From: Peribacillus simplex
Lineage (GTDB): Bacteria; Bacillota; Bacilli; Bacillales; DSM-1321
DNA length: 64,000 nt
NCBI RefSeq assembly: GCF_030123325.1
Contig: NZ_CP126106.1
Location: 2,756,001-2,820,000 of the forward strand
Reading direction: 5' to 3'
Under the pieces are notes generated by a model. The model searched no databases. It was not told where the DNA came from and worked only from the letters and a program-made list of their open reading frames with translations. The position numbers and the translations under genes were made by a program. The first letter of the stretch is position 1, and each line of letters begins with the position of its first letter. Of this stretch, positions 24,587 through 33,385 are shown piece by piece.

Positions 24587-25534
24587 ATGAAATCCCGAAC
24601 ATTTGCATACATGTTAGCGCTATTTCATTCAAGTATTGTCGGCCTATCTTTTTTATTTACGAAAATGGCGATTGCAGAATCGAATCCGCTTGATACTTTG
24701 GCTTTCCGATTCACGGTTTCTTTCGTCATCATTTTATTCCTGGTCGCCGTTAAAGTCATTAAGGTGAACTATTCCTGGGGCTCGGTTAAAAACCTGATCC
24801 CGCTATCTTTGTTGTTCCCAACTTTTTTCTTTGCCTTTCAAACTTTTGGACTTAAATATTCGCAATCCACCGATGCTGGAATTCTGTCTGCCGTCACTCC
24901 AATTCTAACATTGGTGATAGCTGGATATTTCCTGAAGGAGAAAACCTCTTTATATCAAAAGCTTTCGATTGTTTTGTCGGTGATTGGCGTCATTTTTATT
25001 TTTGTGATGAAAGGAAGCACGATCGATTTTTCCGACATGCTTGGGATGCTGTTGATCTTGCTATCCTGTATTGCAACTGCCTGTTACACAACGATGACCC
25101 GTTCACTTGCCAAGGACCATACCCCAGGTGAAATGTCCTTTTTCATGATGGGAACAGGCTTTGTCATATTTAACGTGGCGGCGCTCTTGACACACTTAAA
25201 ACAAGGATCGATGGCGGAATTCTTTACACCCTGGTCGAGCATGGAATTCATCAGTTCCATTTTGTATTTGGGAATATTGGCTTCGTTGGTCACTTCGTTA
25301 TTATCCAATACGATTTTATCTAAAATCAAAGCGTCCCAAATGAGTGTGTTTGCTAATTTCTCCACAGTTGTCACGATAACGGCAGGAGCCCTCATTCTAA
25401 ATGAAAAGATGACCATCTACGATATTTTGGGGTCGATACTAATCATTTTAGGTGTAATAGGCACGAATTATTTTAGTGTGAAGAAAGAGCATTCAATAAA
25501 AGTGAATCTGGAATATAATGAAGGGAAAATGTGA
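24587..25534 (+). CDS. EamA/DMT superfamily transporter
   Basis: The protein is 315 aa with ten predicted helices in two EamA repeats (about 8-140 and 155-295). The repeat ends show the usual GYFLKEKTSLYQKLSIVLSV (first half) and ALILNEKMTIYDILGSILI (second half), with TP/SP-like TPILTLVIAG in between. These permeases export or import metabolites such as amino acids or purines; the substrate is unknown. GAGGAG lies 9 nt upstream of the ATG. A strong terminator follows, so it is monocistronic. Confidence 0.85.
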   Translation: MKSRTFAYMLALFHSSIVGLSFLFTKMAIAESNPLDTLAFRFTVSFVIILFLVAVKVIKVNYSWGSVKNLIPLSLLFPTFFFAFQTFGLKYSQSTDAGILSAVTPILTLVIAGYFLKEKTSLYQKLSIVLSVIGVIFIFVMKGSTIDFSDMLGMLLILLSCIATACYTTMTRSLAKDHTPGEMSFFMMGTGFVIFNVAALLTHLKQGSMAEFFTPWSSMEFISSILYLGILASLVTSLLSNTILSKIKASQMSVFANFSTVVTITAGALILNEKMTIYDILGSILIILGVIGTNYFSVKKEHSIKVNLEYNEGKM

Positions 25535-25570
25535 ATGAAAATGGTCCGTCCCATAGGGATGGACCATTCA

Positions 25571-25613
25571 GACTGTAGACAAACTGAAAATCGGGTTGTC
25601 TACAGTTTTTTTT
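25571..25613 (+). terminator. Rho-independent terminator
   Basis: ACTGTAGACAA (25572-25582) pairs perfectly with TTGTCTACAGT (25596-25606), followed by seven T residues. Confidence 0.85.
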
Positions 25614-25633
25614 ATCGCTTGTACAATTTAGTC

Positions 25634-25696
25634 GTTGATTTCCGCTCCAGGCATTCGCTCTTCTAAGCAGGAGTCTCGCACATCGCTCCGATCAAC
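25634..25696 (-). repeat. Internally deleted copy of the GC-rich repeat
   Basis: It starts GTTGATTTCCGCTCCAGGCA and ends CAGGAGTCTCG ... GCTCCGATCAAC, matching both ends of the core repeat but lacking the middle ~70 bp. The GTTGAT/ATCAAC ends are inverted. Confidence 0.6.
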
Positions 25697-25831
25697 TTAG
25701 GTATAACTTTTAGATTGAAACGATATCTGGGGAGTTGAAGATATTGCTTTGGGTCAGTTGGTTCGGGAACACCATTTGTTGAAGAAACGTTTACCGACTC
25801 TCTTTTTTTATACAAACTGAATGGCGTCTTT

Positions 25832-26917
25832 TCATATCCACCATCTTGTTTGAGGGAAATCTGTTGAACCAATCTCTACTGATTCTCCTATTTGAGGTGT
25901 GCTGACCTGGACACCAAGATCATTGGCCGCTTTCGTTACCCGTTCTATCGGATCTGTCCAGTCATGAAAAGACAATGTGAAACCAGCCCAATGAATGGGG
26001 ATCAACCGTTTTCCTTTTACATCGATATGTGCTTGAACAGTTTCTTCTGGAACCATATGGATGGTTGACCAACGTTCATCATATTGGCCGCATTCCATTA
26101 AAGTTATATCAAAAGGTCCGTATTTTTCGCCGATTTCTTTAAAATGGCTGCCATATCCACTATCTCCACTGAAAAATACCTTTTCTTGTTTTCCAGTGAT
26201 TACCCAAGAACTCCAGAGTGTCGTATTGCCATCACGTAAACTTCTACCAGAAAAATGCCTTGCAGGCGTACAAACAAATTGCAAATCCTTGAATGAAACT
26301 TCATCCCACCAATTATGTTCCTGAATCAGTTCCTGTTTAACGCCCCATCTTTCAAGATGTCCACCGACACCAAGTGGGACAATGAACTGACTGACCTTAT
26401 CTTTTAATTTCTTTATTGAGAAATAATCCAAGTGATCATAGTGATCATGTGAGAGGAGGACGGCATCGATAGGAGGCAGCATATCCAAATCGATAGGCAG
26501 CTCCCCGCTAAAGCGCTTGTTTCCAAACCAAGGAAAGGGAGTGGGTGCTTTTCCAAACATTGGATCCACTAAAATGGTTTTCCCATCTAACTCCAACATG
26601 AATGCAGAATGACCAAACCAGGTGATTTTATTGGAATTTACAGATGCAGGTTGTTTTGTTCCAATTACGATCGGGCGGTCGGGCCTCCTTTTTGGATTAG
26701 GTTTAATGAAATCACGTAAAATGGAACCAGTATGTTTAAGACTCATTGCTTGACTGGCAGGAATCTGATTTTGGAATTTTCCCTTGACAAAATTCTCTTT
26801 TGTAGTGAAATTTCTCACTTTTTCTTTGGTTGTCCGTCTTCCAAGTGGAGGATAGAGGTTTAGGAAAAGTAACAATATTATAAAAGAAGAAATGAGGATC
26901 TTAATAATTTTCATCAT
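25832..26917 (-). CDS. Membrane-anchored MBL-fold hydrolase (NAPE-PLD/UlaG-like)
   Basis: The protein is 361 aa. Residues 3-22 form an N-terminal membrane anchor (IIKILISSFIILLLFLN). The metallo-beta-lactamase fold begins at ITWFGHSAFMLELDGKTILV, with HDHYDH (about residue 155) as the HxHxDH zinc site and FSGDSGYG and PIHWAGF as later metal ligands. The layout matches the N-acylphosphatidylethanolamine phospholipase D-like group. It probably faces the outside of the membrane and acts on a phosphodiester or lactone, but the substrate is not known. GGGAGG precedes the start. Confidence 0.82.
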   Translation of the reverse strand: MMKIIKILISSFIILLLFLNLYPPLGRRTTKEKVRNFTTKENFVKGKFQNQIPASQAMSLKHTGSILRDFIKPNPKRRPDRPIVIGTKQPASVNSNKITWFGHSAFMLELDGKTILVDPMFGKAPTPFPWFGNKRFSGELPIDLDMLPPIDAVLLSHDHYDHLDYFSIKKLKDKVSQFIVPLGVGGHLERWGVKQELIQEHNWWDEVSFKDLQFVCTPARHFSGRSLRDGNTTLWSSWVITGKQEKVFFSGDSGYGSHFKEIGEKYGPFDITLMECGQYDERWSTIHMVPEETVQAHIDVKGKRLIPIHWAGFTLSFHDWTDPIERVTKAANDLGVQVSTPQIGESVEIGSTDFPQTRWWI

Positions 26918-27231
26918 GATAGCTTCCTCCCATATTGATCAGACCTTTTATTAAAACATATCATATCACAAAATTTATTAGGTTATTTACAATGATGTCC
27001 CACTAGAAATATGATAAAGATAAACCATTCCGAGACAAGGGCAATGGATGGTGCAACATATGATTCATTGACTGTAAACCGACTTTGGGAGGAGTGTTTT
27101 TTCTCAAGTGAAAAATTCTGACAAGTGTTTAAGTTTCACCCATCCTAGGCAGGGAATAGAGGTATATATAATGAATAGTATAGAGAGCGGTATAAGGAAT
27201 GTAGCAGCCGAAGGGTAGGGTGATAAATCGA

Positions 27232-27981
27232 TTGTTAATGTTTTTCAGAGTCTTTGTATGGGTAGTATTTATTGCTTTATTAGCCTATGTCATTCTTTCT
27301 TGGAAATATAAAGACAAGGTAAGTAAAAGGATTGAAGCGATTCGAAAAACCTGGTATATCATTTTTATACTGGGTGCATTGATTTATTGGAATTTCTATC
27401 CGATGAGCATTTTTAATGAGTGGAAAAATTTCTTGATTATGGCTATCGTATTCATCCTGATCGATATGTTTGTGTTCTTGAGCATGTATATATCCAAGAT
27501 TGGCGATAACGAGCTATCCTATGCAACAAAAGCCGTTGCGGAAAGTGACAAACTTTTAACGGATAATAGGGAAAAAGTCAAGAATATGTTTCATCTCCTA
27601 AAAAAAGAGGGAATACCTGAGTATTATCAAACGAATAAGGAATATTTGGCTTATTTGAGCATTCTCCTGCAAGCATATGCAGCAAAGGAAGGGATGAATG
27701 TGAAAATCCTTCCTTTCAAGACGGAACAGGACAAGCAATTGGTGATAACTGGGCATCCGAACTTGAATGGCAGTACCATTCGTGCTACATTGGAGAGAGA
27801 AGATACGTATTATAATGATGAAGAAAAAATGGCTTTGCAGCCTGTAAGCATATTGATGGAACCTTATATCCTTGACGTTAAATCAGAAAGCTTCGTTTCA
27901 GAAGTCGATTGTTTATTAATAGCATTATTAATCATGATGTTCGATATGGTCATAAAACAAAAACCAGGTGGTGAAGGATAA
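27232..27981 (+). CDS. spoIISA: SpoIISA toxin (type II toxin-antitoxin)
   Basis: The protein is 249 aa from the TTG at 27232, chosen because AGGGTG lies upstream and MLMFFRVFVWVVF then aligns with the known B. subtilis N-terminus (248 aa). Three membrane helices occupy about residues 5-22, 40-56 and 64-86; IRKTWYIIFILGALIYW is highly characteristic. The cytoplasmic domain (about 90-249) is the GAF-like toxin part, where the antitoxin binds. Free toxin damages the membrane and kills cells during sporulation and growth. The antitoxin gene starts at the base after its stop. Confidence 0.9.
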   Translation: MLMFFRVFVWVVFIALLAYVILSWKYKDKVSKRIEAIRKTWYIIFILGALIYWNFYPMSIFNEWKNFLIMAIVFILIDMFVFLSMYISKIGDNELSYATKAVAESDKLLTDNREKVKNMFHLLKKEGIPEYYQTNKEYLAYLSILLQAYAAKEGMNVKILPFKTEQDKQLVITGHPNLNGSTIRATLEREDTYYNDEEKMALQPVSILMEPYILDVKSESFVSEVDCLLIALLIMMFDMVIKQKPGGEG

Positions 27982-28161
27982 ATGAGCATTTATGATAAAG
28001 CCGGCAATGACGTGTCAGTTACCGTAATCAAACCACAGGTGAAAATACCCGATGTAGGTTTAAGTCCCCACACAAAAAAAGTGATGAAACAGAACGAACG
28101 CATAATCCTGAAACAAAAGGAAAAAGCTGCACGCTTCAGCCGATTAAAAAATGTTTTATAA
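27982..28161 (+). CDS. spoIISB: SpoIISB antitoxin
   Basis: The protein is 59 aa. Its ATG follows the spoIISA stop with no gap, and GGTGAAGGA in the end of spoIISA is its ribosome binding site, so translation is coupled. The middle motif LSPHTKKVMKQNERIILK matches VSPHTARIFKENERLI of the B. subtilis antitoxin (56 aa). The protein is basic and probably disordered until bound to the SpoIISA cytoplasmic domain. Confidence 0.82.
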   Translation: MSIYDKAGNDVSVTVIKPQVKIPDVGLSPHTKKVMKQNERIILKQKEKAARFSRLKNVL

Positions 28162-28253
28162 GAAGGGAAGGGGTTTTTCCTTTCCTTATGATATTTAATG
28201 GAGAACCCGCATATACTATTCAAAATCAAAGAATAGGAAGGGTCTTTCAGAAT

Positions 28254-28391
28254 ATGAACAAAAAACCCGAGAGAGTTAACATCCCGGTCCCCTCCGCTTC
28301 ACCATCCGAGAAACGGATACATAAGGGAAATGCTGACCTGCTCAAGCTTTTGCAAAGGCTGAAAGCTAAACGTTGGATTTTTTTAAGATAA
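28254..28391 (+). CDS. spoIISC: SpoIISC-like second antitoxin
   Basis: The protein is 45 aa from the ATG at 28254 (AGGAAGGG upstream); a longer frame from 28188 lacks conserved sequence in its extra part. Its segment SPSEKRIHKGNADLLK repeats the SP-x(8)-N-x(2)-L pattern of SpoIISB, so it is probably a shortened paralogue. In B. subtilis a third gene, spoIISC, encodes a second antitoxin of about this length. A terminator follows directly, making spoIISABC one unit. Confidence 0.65.
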   Translation: MNKKPERVNIPVPSASPSEKRIHKGNADLLKLLQRLKAKRWIFLR

Positions 28392-28398
28392 AAGAAAG

Positions 28399-28427
28399 CC
28401 AGTCTCCAAGGAGAACTGGTTTTTTTA
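28399..28427 (+). terminator. Terminator of spoIISABC
   Basis: CCAGTCTCC pairs with GGAGAACTGG (one bulge), followed by eight T residues. Confidence 0.8.
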
Positions 28428-28439
28428 TTTTTCAGAGTA

Positions 28440-29399
28440 TCACTGCTGGTGGAAGTATTGAATTTTTTTACGTCCAGACTCTTTAGCCATATACATGGAA
28501 CGGTCCGCTTTTTTCAAAAGTGATCCCATTTCCGTACCATTATGAGGATAAAAACTTATCCCTATGCTAGCTGATACAAAATGATCATTTCCATTAATGT
28601 GAATGGGCATGGTGGATAAATGGTTCAGTAATGCTTCAGCGTTTTGCTGAGTGTTTTTCATTAAATCTTCACAATGCGATGGATGTAATAATACAATGAA
28701 TTCATCACCTCCGATTCGAGCCACATGACTGCCTTCGGGGACGGTTTGCAAAAAACATTCCGCTGCCTTTTTAATAACGTCGTCACCGGCATCATGACCA
28801 AAGGAATCATTGAAAAATTTAAAATGATCAAGATCGATGTAAAGAAGGGCCATTTCATCGTTTGTTTTATCTTTATGATAATCGAAATAATTATCAATGA
28901 AGTGCCGATTATATAGACCTGACAAAGGATCCCTGATAATCCCTTTTTCAATAAGTATGGTATGACTAATCAAAGCTGCCAAAGACTTAATGAGTATCAG
29001 ATCATATTCTTTAAAAACATGAGGTTTAATGTCGAATGCACATAATGTCCCAATGATTTCACCCTCATTTATTAGGGGAGCTCCCATAAAACACCCATTC
29101 CCTATAAACTTCGTTGCAGGGTGGCCACTAGTCAATTCATGCTCCCTCAAATTCGGGATAACGAGTGGTTCCAAGCCATTCTCAGCAACTAATTTGCAAT
29201 AAACCATATTATAAGGAAGGATGTCACCTTCACAAATTAACTTTGCATTTCTATTGAAGGATTTAATCGTAAAACTCTGGATGGGATTCAATAAAGAAAG
29301 GAAGAATGTATTGACCTCAATGGTTTGAGCTAATAGTGCTAATACCTCTTTAGCGATGGAATCGAAATTTTTATAATAGTTGATATCTTGCTGAATCAT
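28440..29399 (-). CDS. GAF-GGDEF diguanylate cyclase
   Basis: The protein is 319 aa. Residues about 15-150 form a GAF sensor (VAENGLEPLVIPNL, FMGAPLINEGEIIGTLCAFD). Residues about 155-318 form a GGDEF domain with RDPLSGLYNRHF, LYIDLDHFKFFND and an intact RIGGDEF active site. It should make cyclic di-GMP in response to a cytosolic signal bound by the GAF domain. There is no membrane segment. AGAGGAG precedes the ATG. It converges on spoIISABC. Confidence 0.88.
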   Translation of the reverse strand: MIQQDINYYKNFDSIAKEVLALLAQTIEVNTFFLSLLNPIQSFTIKSFNRNAKLICEGDILPYNMVYCKLVAENGLEPLVIPNLREHELTSGHPATKFIGNGCFMGAPLINEGEIIGTLCAFDIKPHVFKEYDLILIKSLAALISHTILIEKGIIRDPLSGLYNRHFIDNYFDYHKDKTNDEMALLYIDLDHFKFFNDSFGHDAGDDVIKKAAECFLQTVPEGSHVARIGGDEFIVLLHPSHCEDLMKNTQQNAEALLNHLSTMPIHINGNDHFVSASIGISFYPHNGTEMGSLLKKADRSMYMAKESGRKKIQYFHQQ

Positions 29400-29772
29400 T
29401 CTCAGGCTCCTCTTTTATCTATAGTCTTTTTAGATTTCCGGATGTTATTTCTCATATTGAACGACAAGACACAAATGCGGAGTCTGAATACCGTGACAGT
29501 TGTCCGGATTTCCACTAAACTCAATTAAGGGGTTGGATTCGTTTTATCGATGAAAAATATAAACGGGAAACTTAAAAATTGACCTTTACTTTATTTTCGG
29601 CATTTTTTTAATATCATTAAATTTTCAGTCTCCGGATTATCAATTAGCTATATTTCTGTATCCGTTTCTGGATTTCAGGGAGGGGTATCATTTCATCCAT
29701 AAAGTCTTAGTCAATGATCAGTCTATTCATCATGCATTATACTGTAAATGAATTGGGGAGAGTACCTTTGAT

Positions 29773-29895
29773 GTGCATACTTGTTATTTATTTACCCTGG
29801 AGCGTTTGAATGTAAAGCAACTGGGCATTTCTGCACCTTCTCAAGATAACGTAGCACATGAATGGATAAAACGAATGTATCGCGCTCATTTATAA
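29773..29895 (+). CDS. Possible small or truncated ORF
   Basis: An open frame of about 45 codons runs 29752-29895, with GTG at 29773 as the only standard start (GGGGAG 12 nt upstream). The peptide contains CYLFTLERLNVKQLGISAPS and DNVAHEWIKRMYRAHL, whose composition looks like real protein. It may be the end of a deleted gene. I do not recognise it. Confidence 0.3.
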   Translation: MHTCYLFTLERLNVKQLGISAPSQDNVAHEWIKRMYRAHL

Positions 29896-29957
29896 AAAAA
29901 ATTTGGGGAGAATAAAAGGAAGCAATTACATATTGGATAATTCAAAAGGGGATCATT

Positions 29958-32528
29958 ATGGGAAAATTAGAAAGTATATATCCTATTGCTATAGAGAATA
30001 CAAAGGAAAAAATAATCCAGGATATGGATTTTTATTTAGAGAATCAGGAGACGATGCCGTCTTATTCAGCTTATATATCAGATAGGACGACTTTTATTGA
30101 GCAAATTTGGATAAATGTTTGGCTAAATAAAGCATCAAACGATGTGCCCAGAAAGGAAAAAAAGGCGTTTTTAAGCGAAAGGGGATTTGTAACGGAAGGT
30201 TCAGATCATAAGTTGATCAATAGCATGTTCCGGAACGAATTAAAGAAGTATCGCCCGTTTGATGGCTTAACGTGGATTAAAAAAACCTTTGCTGATAATC
30301 AAGAAGATTGGGAGAAGAGATATAAAAATGCAAGGGAAAAATTCTTTAGGCGACAAGAAGAACAGCGGCTTGCCAAGCAGCGCTGGAAGATACGCGCAAG
30401 GCTGCAAGAAGAGGCCAATAGCTTTTTCGAAAGTAACTCACTTCTTTTATATTTACATGTCAGGTATTACATTGCTGGAATTTTGACAAAAGACCTTAAG
30501 AATAAGCCTAAATTCCAATATGTCGATCCATACTTGCTTGAAGAACAATTGGTTGAAGAGGGGGGCTTTCAAGCTGCCGAATACCTAATGGTCACTGATT
30601 TTTTTGAAGAGCTGACAGGCGATATTCACTCATTAATCGGTTGGGGAAGGAACCGTTATGAATATGAAAATTACTTCTACAGGTATGAAAGATTAGTTTC
30701 GGATTTCATAATGAAATTAGCCCCTGACAAATACTTGCAACATCTATCTGCTGCACTGCATCATGATTTTTTTGAGTCATATGGGGAAAGGCTGACGGTC
30801 GATGCCCTTCAAGGTATACTAAGCGATGAATTGGCTGATTTGTCTCAATCCTGTTTTGATGAACTTCAGGAAGAATACCTTTCCGATTTACTGAAGCTTG
30901 AAGGAATTCCTTTTAATGAAACATTGCACGAGGAAATATACGAAAAAGACGTGGAGAACAGAGAGAGAAGAAAAGCTGAAGTATTGGCAGAGCAAGCCAA
31001 GAAGCGCGCAGAAGAGCAAAGGATGATCGATGACATCATCGGTAAGGCCTATACTCCATCATTAGGAAAAAAAGTAAGATATGTTTTGCATATCGGAGAA
31101 ACCAATACCGGGAAGACGCATAAGGCCCTGGAGAAAATGAAAGAAGCGGAAAGCGGTTTGTATCTAGCTCCCCTAAGATTGTTGGCTCTTGAGGTATTTG
31201 ATAAATTAAATGCGGACGGTGTACCTTGTTCATTAAAAACCGGTGAAGAAGAAAAGGCAGTTGAGGGTGCTAAACACGTCTCCAGCACCGTTGAAATGTT
31301 TCATGAGAAAGACTATCATGAAGTAATCGTCATAGATGAGGCCCAAATGATTGCCGATAAAGATCGAGGCTTTTCATGGTTCAGGGCAATCACGCAAGCA
31401 AATGCCAAAGAAGTACACATAATCGGGAGCAATAATATCAAAATGATGCTTCTGAACCTTCTGAATGAAGCTGATTTAGAACTCCACGAATACAGACGGG
31501 AAATACCGCTTGAGGTAGAACAAAGGGAGTTTGGACTGAAGTATACAAAAAAAGGGGATGCCCTCATTTGTTTTTCGAGAAGGCAGGTACTGGAAACCGC
31601 GTCCCGGTTAAAAGAGAGTGGACATAATGTCAGCATGATATACGGCAGTATGCCTCCTGAAAATAGAAAACGGCAAATAGAGTTATTCAATCGTGGTGAA
31701 ACATCAGTTGTCGTTGCCACCGATGCGATTGGTATGGGATTGAACTTGCCTATACGCCGCATCGTCTTTCTTGAAAATGAAAAATTCGACGGGACACGGA
31801 GAAGAAGATTGACTTCTCAAGAAATCAAACAAATCGCAGGCCGGGCGGGTAGAAAAGGAATTTATGACTCGGGAAAGGTAGCATTTACAGCAGAGATCAA
31901 AATCATGAATAAGTTGCTGGAACAGGTAGATGAACCAGTTCAAACCTTTACTATCGCCCCAACCTCTGCTGTGTTTGAACGTTTTCAAAAATATTACCGG
32001 AACCTAGGGACATTTTTCGAAATGTGGGAGAGGTTTGAGCCTCCTAAAGGCACGAAAAAGGCATCTCTATCGGAAGAAAGGGAGCTTTACGAACTGATTC
32101 GGGATACTGAAATCGAAGCGCGATTTTCTTTAATGGATTTATATGGTTTCCTGCATATTCCTTTTTCGGCAAAAGAACCTAGTTTGATCAGACAGTGGCT
32201 GGAAACGGTCGAAGCGATTGCCGAGAACAGTGAACTTCCTGAACCGATCATCAAGACTAGAAATCTGGAGGAATTGGAGCTATCTTATAAAGCGATAGGT
32301 CTTCATCTACTATTTTTATATCGGATGGGTAAGCGGACGGAAGCAGTTTATTGGGAGCGTATCCGTGAAGAAATCAGTGATGGCGTTCATGATCAGTTAA
32401 AAGACGAAATGTTGAATTATCAAAAAAAATGCAAGCGATGCGGAAAAAGGCTTCCGGATGACTCACGTTTTCATATATGTGATGCTTGTTATCATAGAGG
32501 GCTTAGGAAGACGCACAGATACAATTAA
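29958..32528 (+). CDS. Suv3-like DEAD/DEAH RNA helicase with zinc-ribbon tail
   Basis: The protein is 856 aa. Residues 1-370 are an unassigned helical region with a long Arg/Glu-rich coiled coil (about 120-160 and 325-350). The helicase core starts with HIGETNTGKTHKALEKM (about 376-392), Walker A of the Suv3 type, then VIVIDEAQMI (DEAQ, about 455-464), VVVATDAIGMGLNLP, and QIAGRAGRKG (motif VI, about 625). A C-terminal four-Cys ribbon CKRCGKRLP...CDACY ends the protein. Suv3 unwinds RNA in mitochondrial decay; bacterial versions are little studied. AAGGGGATC sits upstream of the ATG. It is monocistronic. Confidence 0.85.
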   Translation: MGKLESIYPIAIENTKEKIIQDMDFYLENQETMPSYSAYISDRTTFIEQIWINVWLNKASNDVPRKEKKAFLSERGFVTEGSDHKLINSMFRNELKKYRPFDGLTWIKKTFADNQEDWEKRYKNAREKFFRRQEEQRLAKQRWKIRARLQEEANSFFESNSLLLYLHVRYYIAGILTKDLKNKPKFQYVDPYLLEEQLVEEGGFQAAEYLMVTDFFEELTGDIHSLIGWGRNRYEYENYFYRYERLVSDFIMKLAPDKYLQHLSAALHHDFFESYGERLTVDALQGILSDELADLSQSCFDELQEEYLSDLLKLEGIPFNETLHEEIYEKDVENRERRKAEVLAEQAKKRAEEQRMIDDIIGKAYTPSLGKKVRYVLHIGETNTGKTHKALEKMKEAESGLYLAPLRLLALEVFDKLNADGVPCSLKTGEEEKAVEGAKHVSSTVEMFHEKDYHEVIVIDEAQMIADKDRGFSWFRAITQANAKEVHIIGSNNIKMMLLNLLNEADLELHEYRREIPLEVEQREFGLKYTKKGDALICFSRRQVLETASRLKESGHNVSMIYGSMPPENRKRQIELFNRGETSVVVATDAIGMGLNLPIRRIVFLENEKFDGTRRRRLTSQEIKQIAGRAGRKGIYDSGKVAFTAEIKIMNKLLEQVDEPVQTFTIAPTSAVFERFQKYYRNLGTFFEMWERFEPPKGTKKASLSEERELYELIRDTEIEARFSLMDLYGFLHIPFSAKEPSLIRQWLETVEAIAENSELPEPIIKTRNLEELELSYKAIGLHLLFLYRMGKRTEAVYWERIREEISDGVHDQLKDEMLNYQKKCKRCGKRLPDDSRFHICDACYHRGLRKTHRYN

Positions 32529-32547
32529 CCGAATTATTTTGATAAAT

Positions 32548-32586
32548 AACCCGAATAAAGTGCACAATGGTGTCGGCATTCGGGTT
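32548..32586. terminator. Hairpin between converging genes
   Basis: AACCCGAAT (32548-32556) pairs perfectly with ATTCGGGTT (32578-32586). The T tail is weak on both strands, so termination is likely but not certain. Confidence 0.5.
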
Positions 32587-32603
32587 AATAGCGGTTGTAT
32601 AAA

Positions 32604-32822
32604 TCACTTTGTCGTTTGTTTCGATTTAGCAATGAGTGCTGCTTGCTGCTTCATTCGTTTATCAGCTTTTTTATCATGCACCACCAAGATTGCATGAATT
32701 AAACCAGGGACATAAAAAAATAGTGTGAGGATCAGATTAAACACAGCCTGGATGGGTTTACCGGCTAAAAATACGGCTAATGGAGGGAAAAGAATCGCAA
32801 TTAAATAAAGAATGGTGAACAC
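32604..32822 (-). CDS. YqaE/Pmp3 family stress membrane protein
   Basis: The protein is 72 aa. Two helices (about 3-22 and 28-48) with FPPLAVFLAGKPIQAVFNL and YVPGLIHAILVV define the UPF0057/Pmp3 proteolipid family, linked to membrane potential and salt or cold stress. The tail is basic. The start is uncertain: the GTG at 32822 is only one base from GGAGA, too close for normal initiation, and no other standard start is available before the conserved part. A 218-bp MITE lies just 52 bp upstream and probably alters or supplies its promoter. Confidence 0.8.
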   Translation of the reverse strand: MFTILYLIAILFPPLAVFLAGKPIQAVFNLILTLFFYVPGLIHAILVVHDKKADKRMKQQAALIAKSKQTTK

Positions 32823-32873
32823 TCTCCAATATAATGATTTTTATCTGACGATCACGGTTTGTTTTTTTCTTTT

Positions 32874-33091
32874 GGCTCTTTTCGTAAAGATTGTTGTTTT
32901 TAAAACGAAACGATTTAATGTTGATTGGAGCGGAAGTGCGAGACTCCTGCGGGAGCAGCGGGACAGGTGAGACCCCACAGGCGTTTACGCCGAGGAGGCT
33001 CACCGCCCGCCCCGCGGAAAGCGAGCATCTGGAGGGGAAATCAACCACACCGCACTACTTGGAAATAGCAACAAAGTATGCGAAAACAGCC
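32874..33091 (+). mobile_element. 218-bp MITE-like element, copy 2
   Basis: It is the same length as the copy at 23496, about 95% identical and in the same orientation. Terminal repeats match (GGCTCTTTTCGTAAAGATTG ... GCAACAAAGTATGCGAAAAC-AGCC). The flanking 8-bp direct repeat is TTTCTTTT (32866-32873 and 33092-33099), different from that of copy 1, which proves independent insertion. Apparent ORFs inside are artefacts of the repeat. Confidence 0.82.
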
Positions 33092-33385
33092 TTTCTTTTT
33101 GATGATTTTTTTATTCTAAAACAAATGCTTTTCTTGAATCGAGAAGTCAATCGATTACTGAAGTTCCATTTTCCTGATGTTATTTCTTGCAATCGCCTTG
33201 ATAAATATATGCTCAAGAGCCGGATTCATACCAACTGAGCATTCTGTCACTAAGAAGCAGTCTTTTGACTCCCGATGATGTCAGGAGGACTATGGCTAAT
33301 CGTCGTTTTTGCCGATGGCGGATAGTGTAATGCTGCTTTATGTGTTAGAATAATCAGAATAATACCTGTAGGAAGCGGGAGATAT

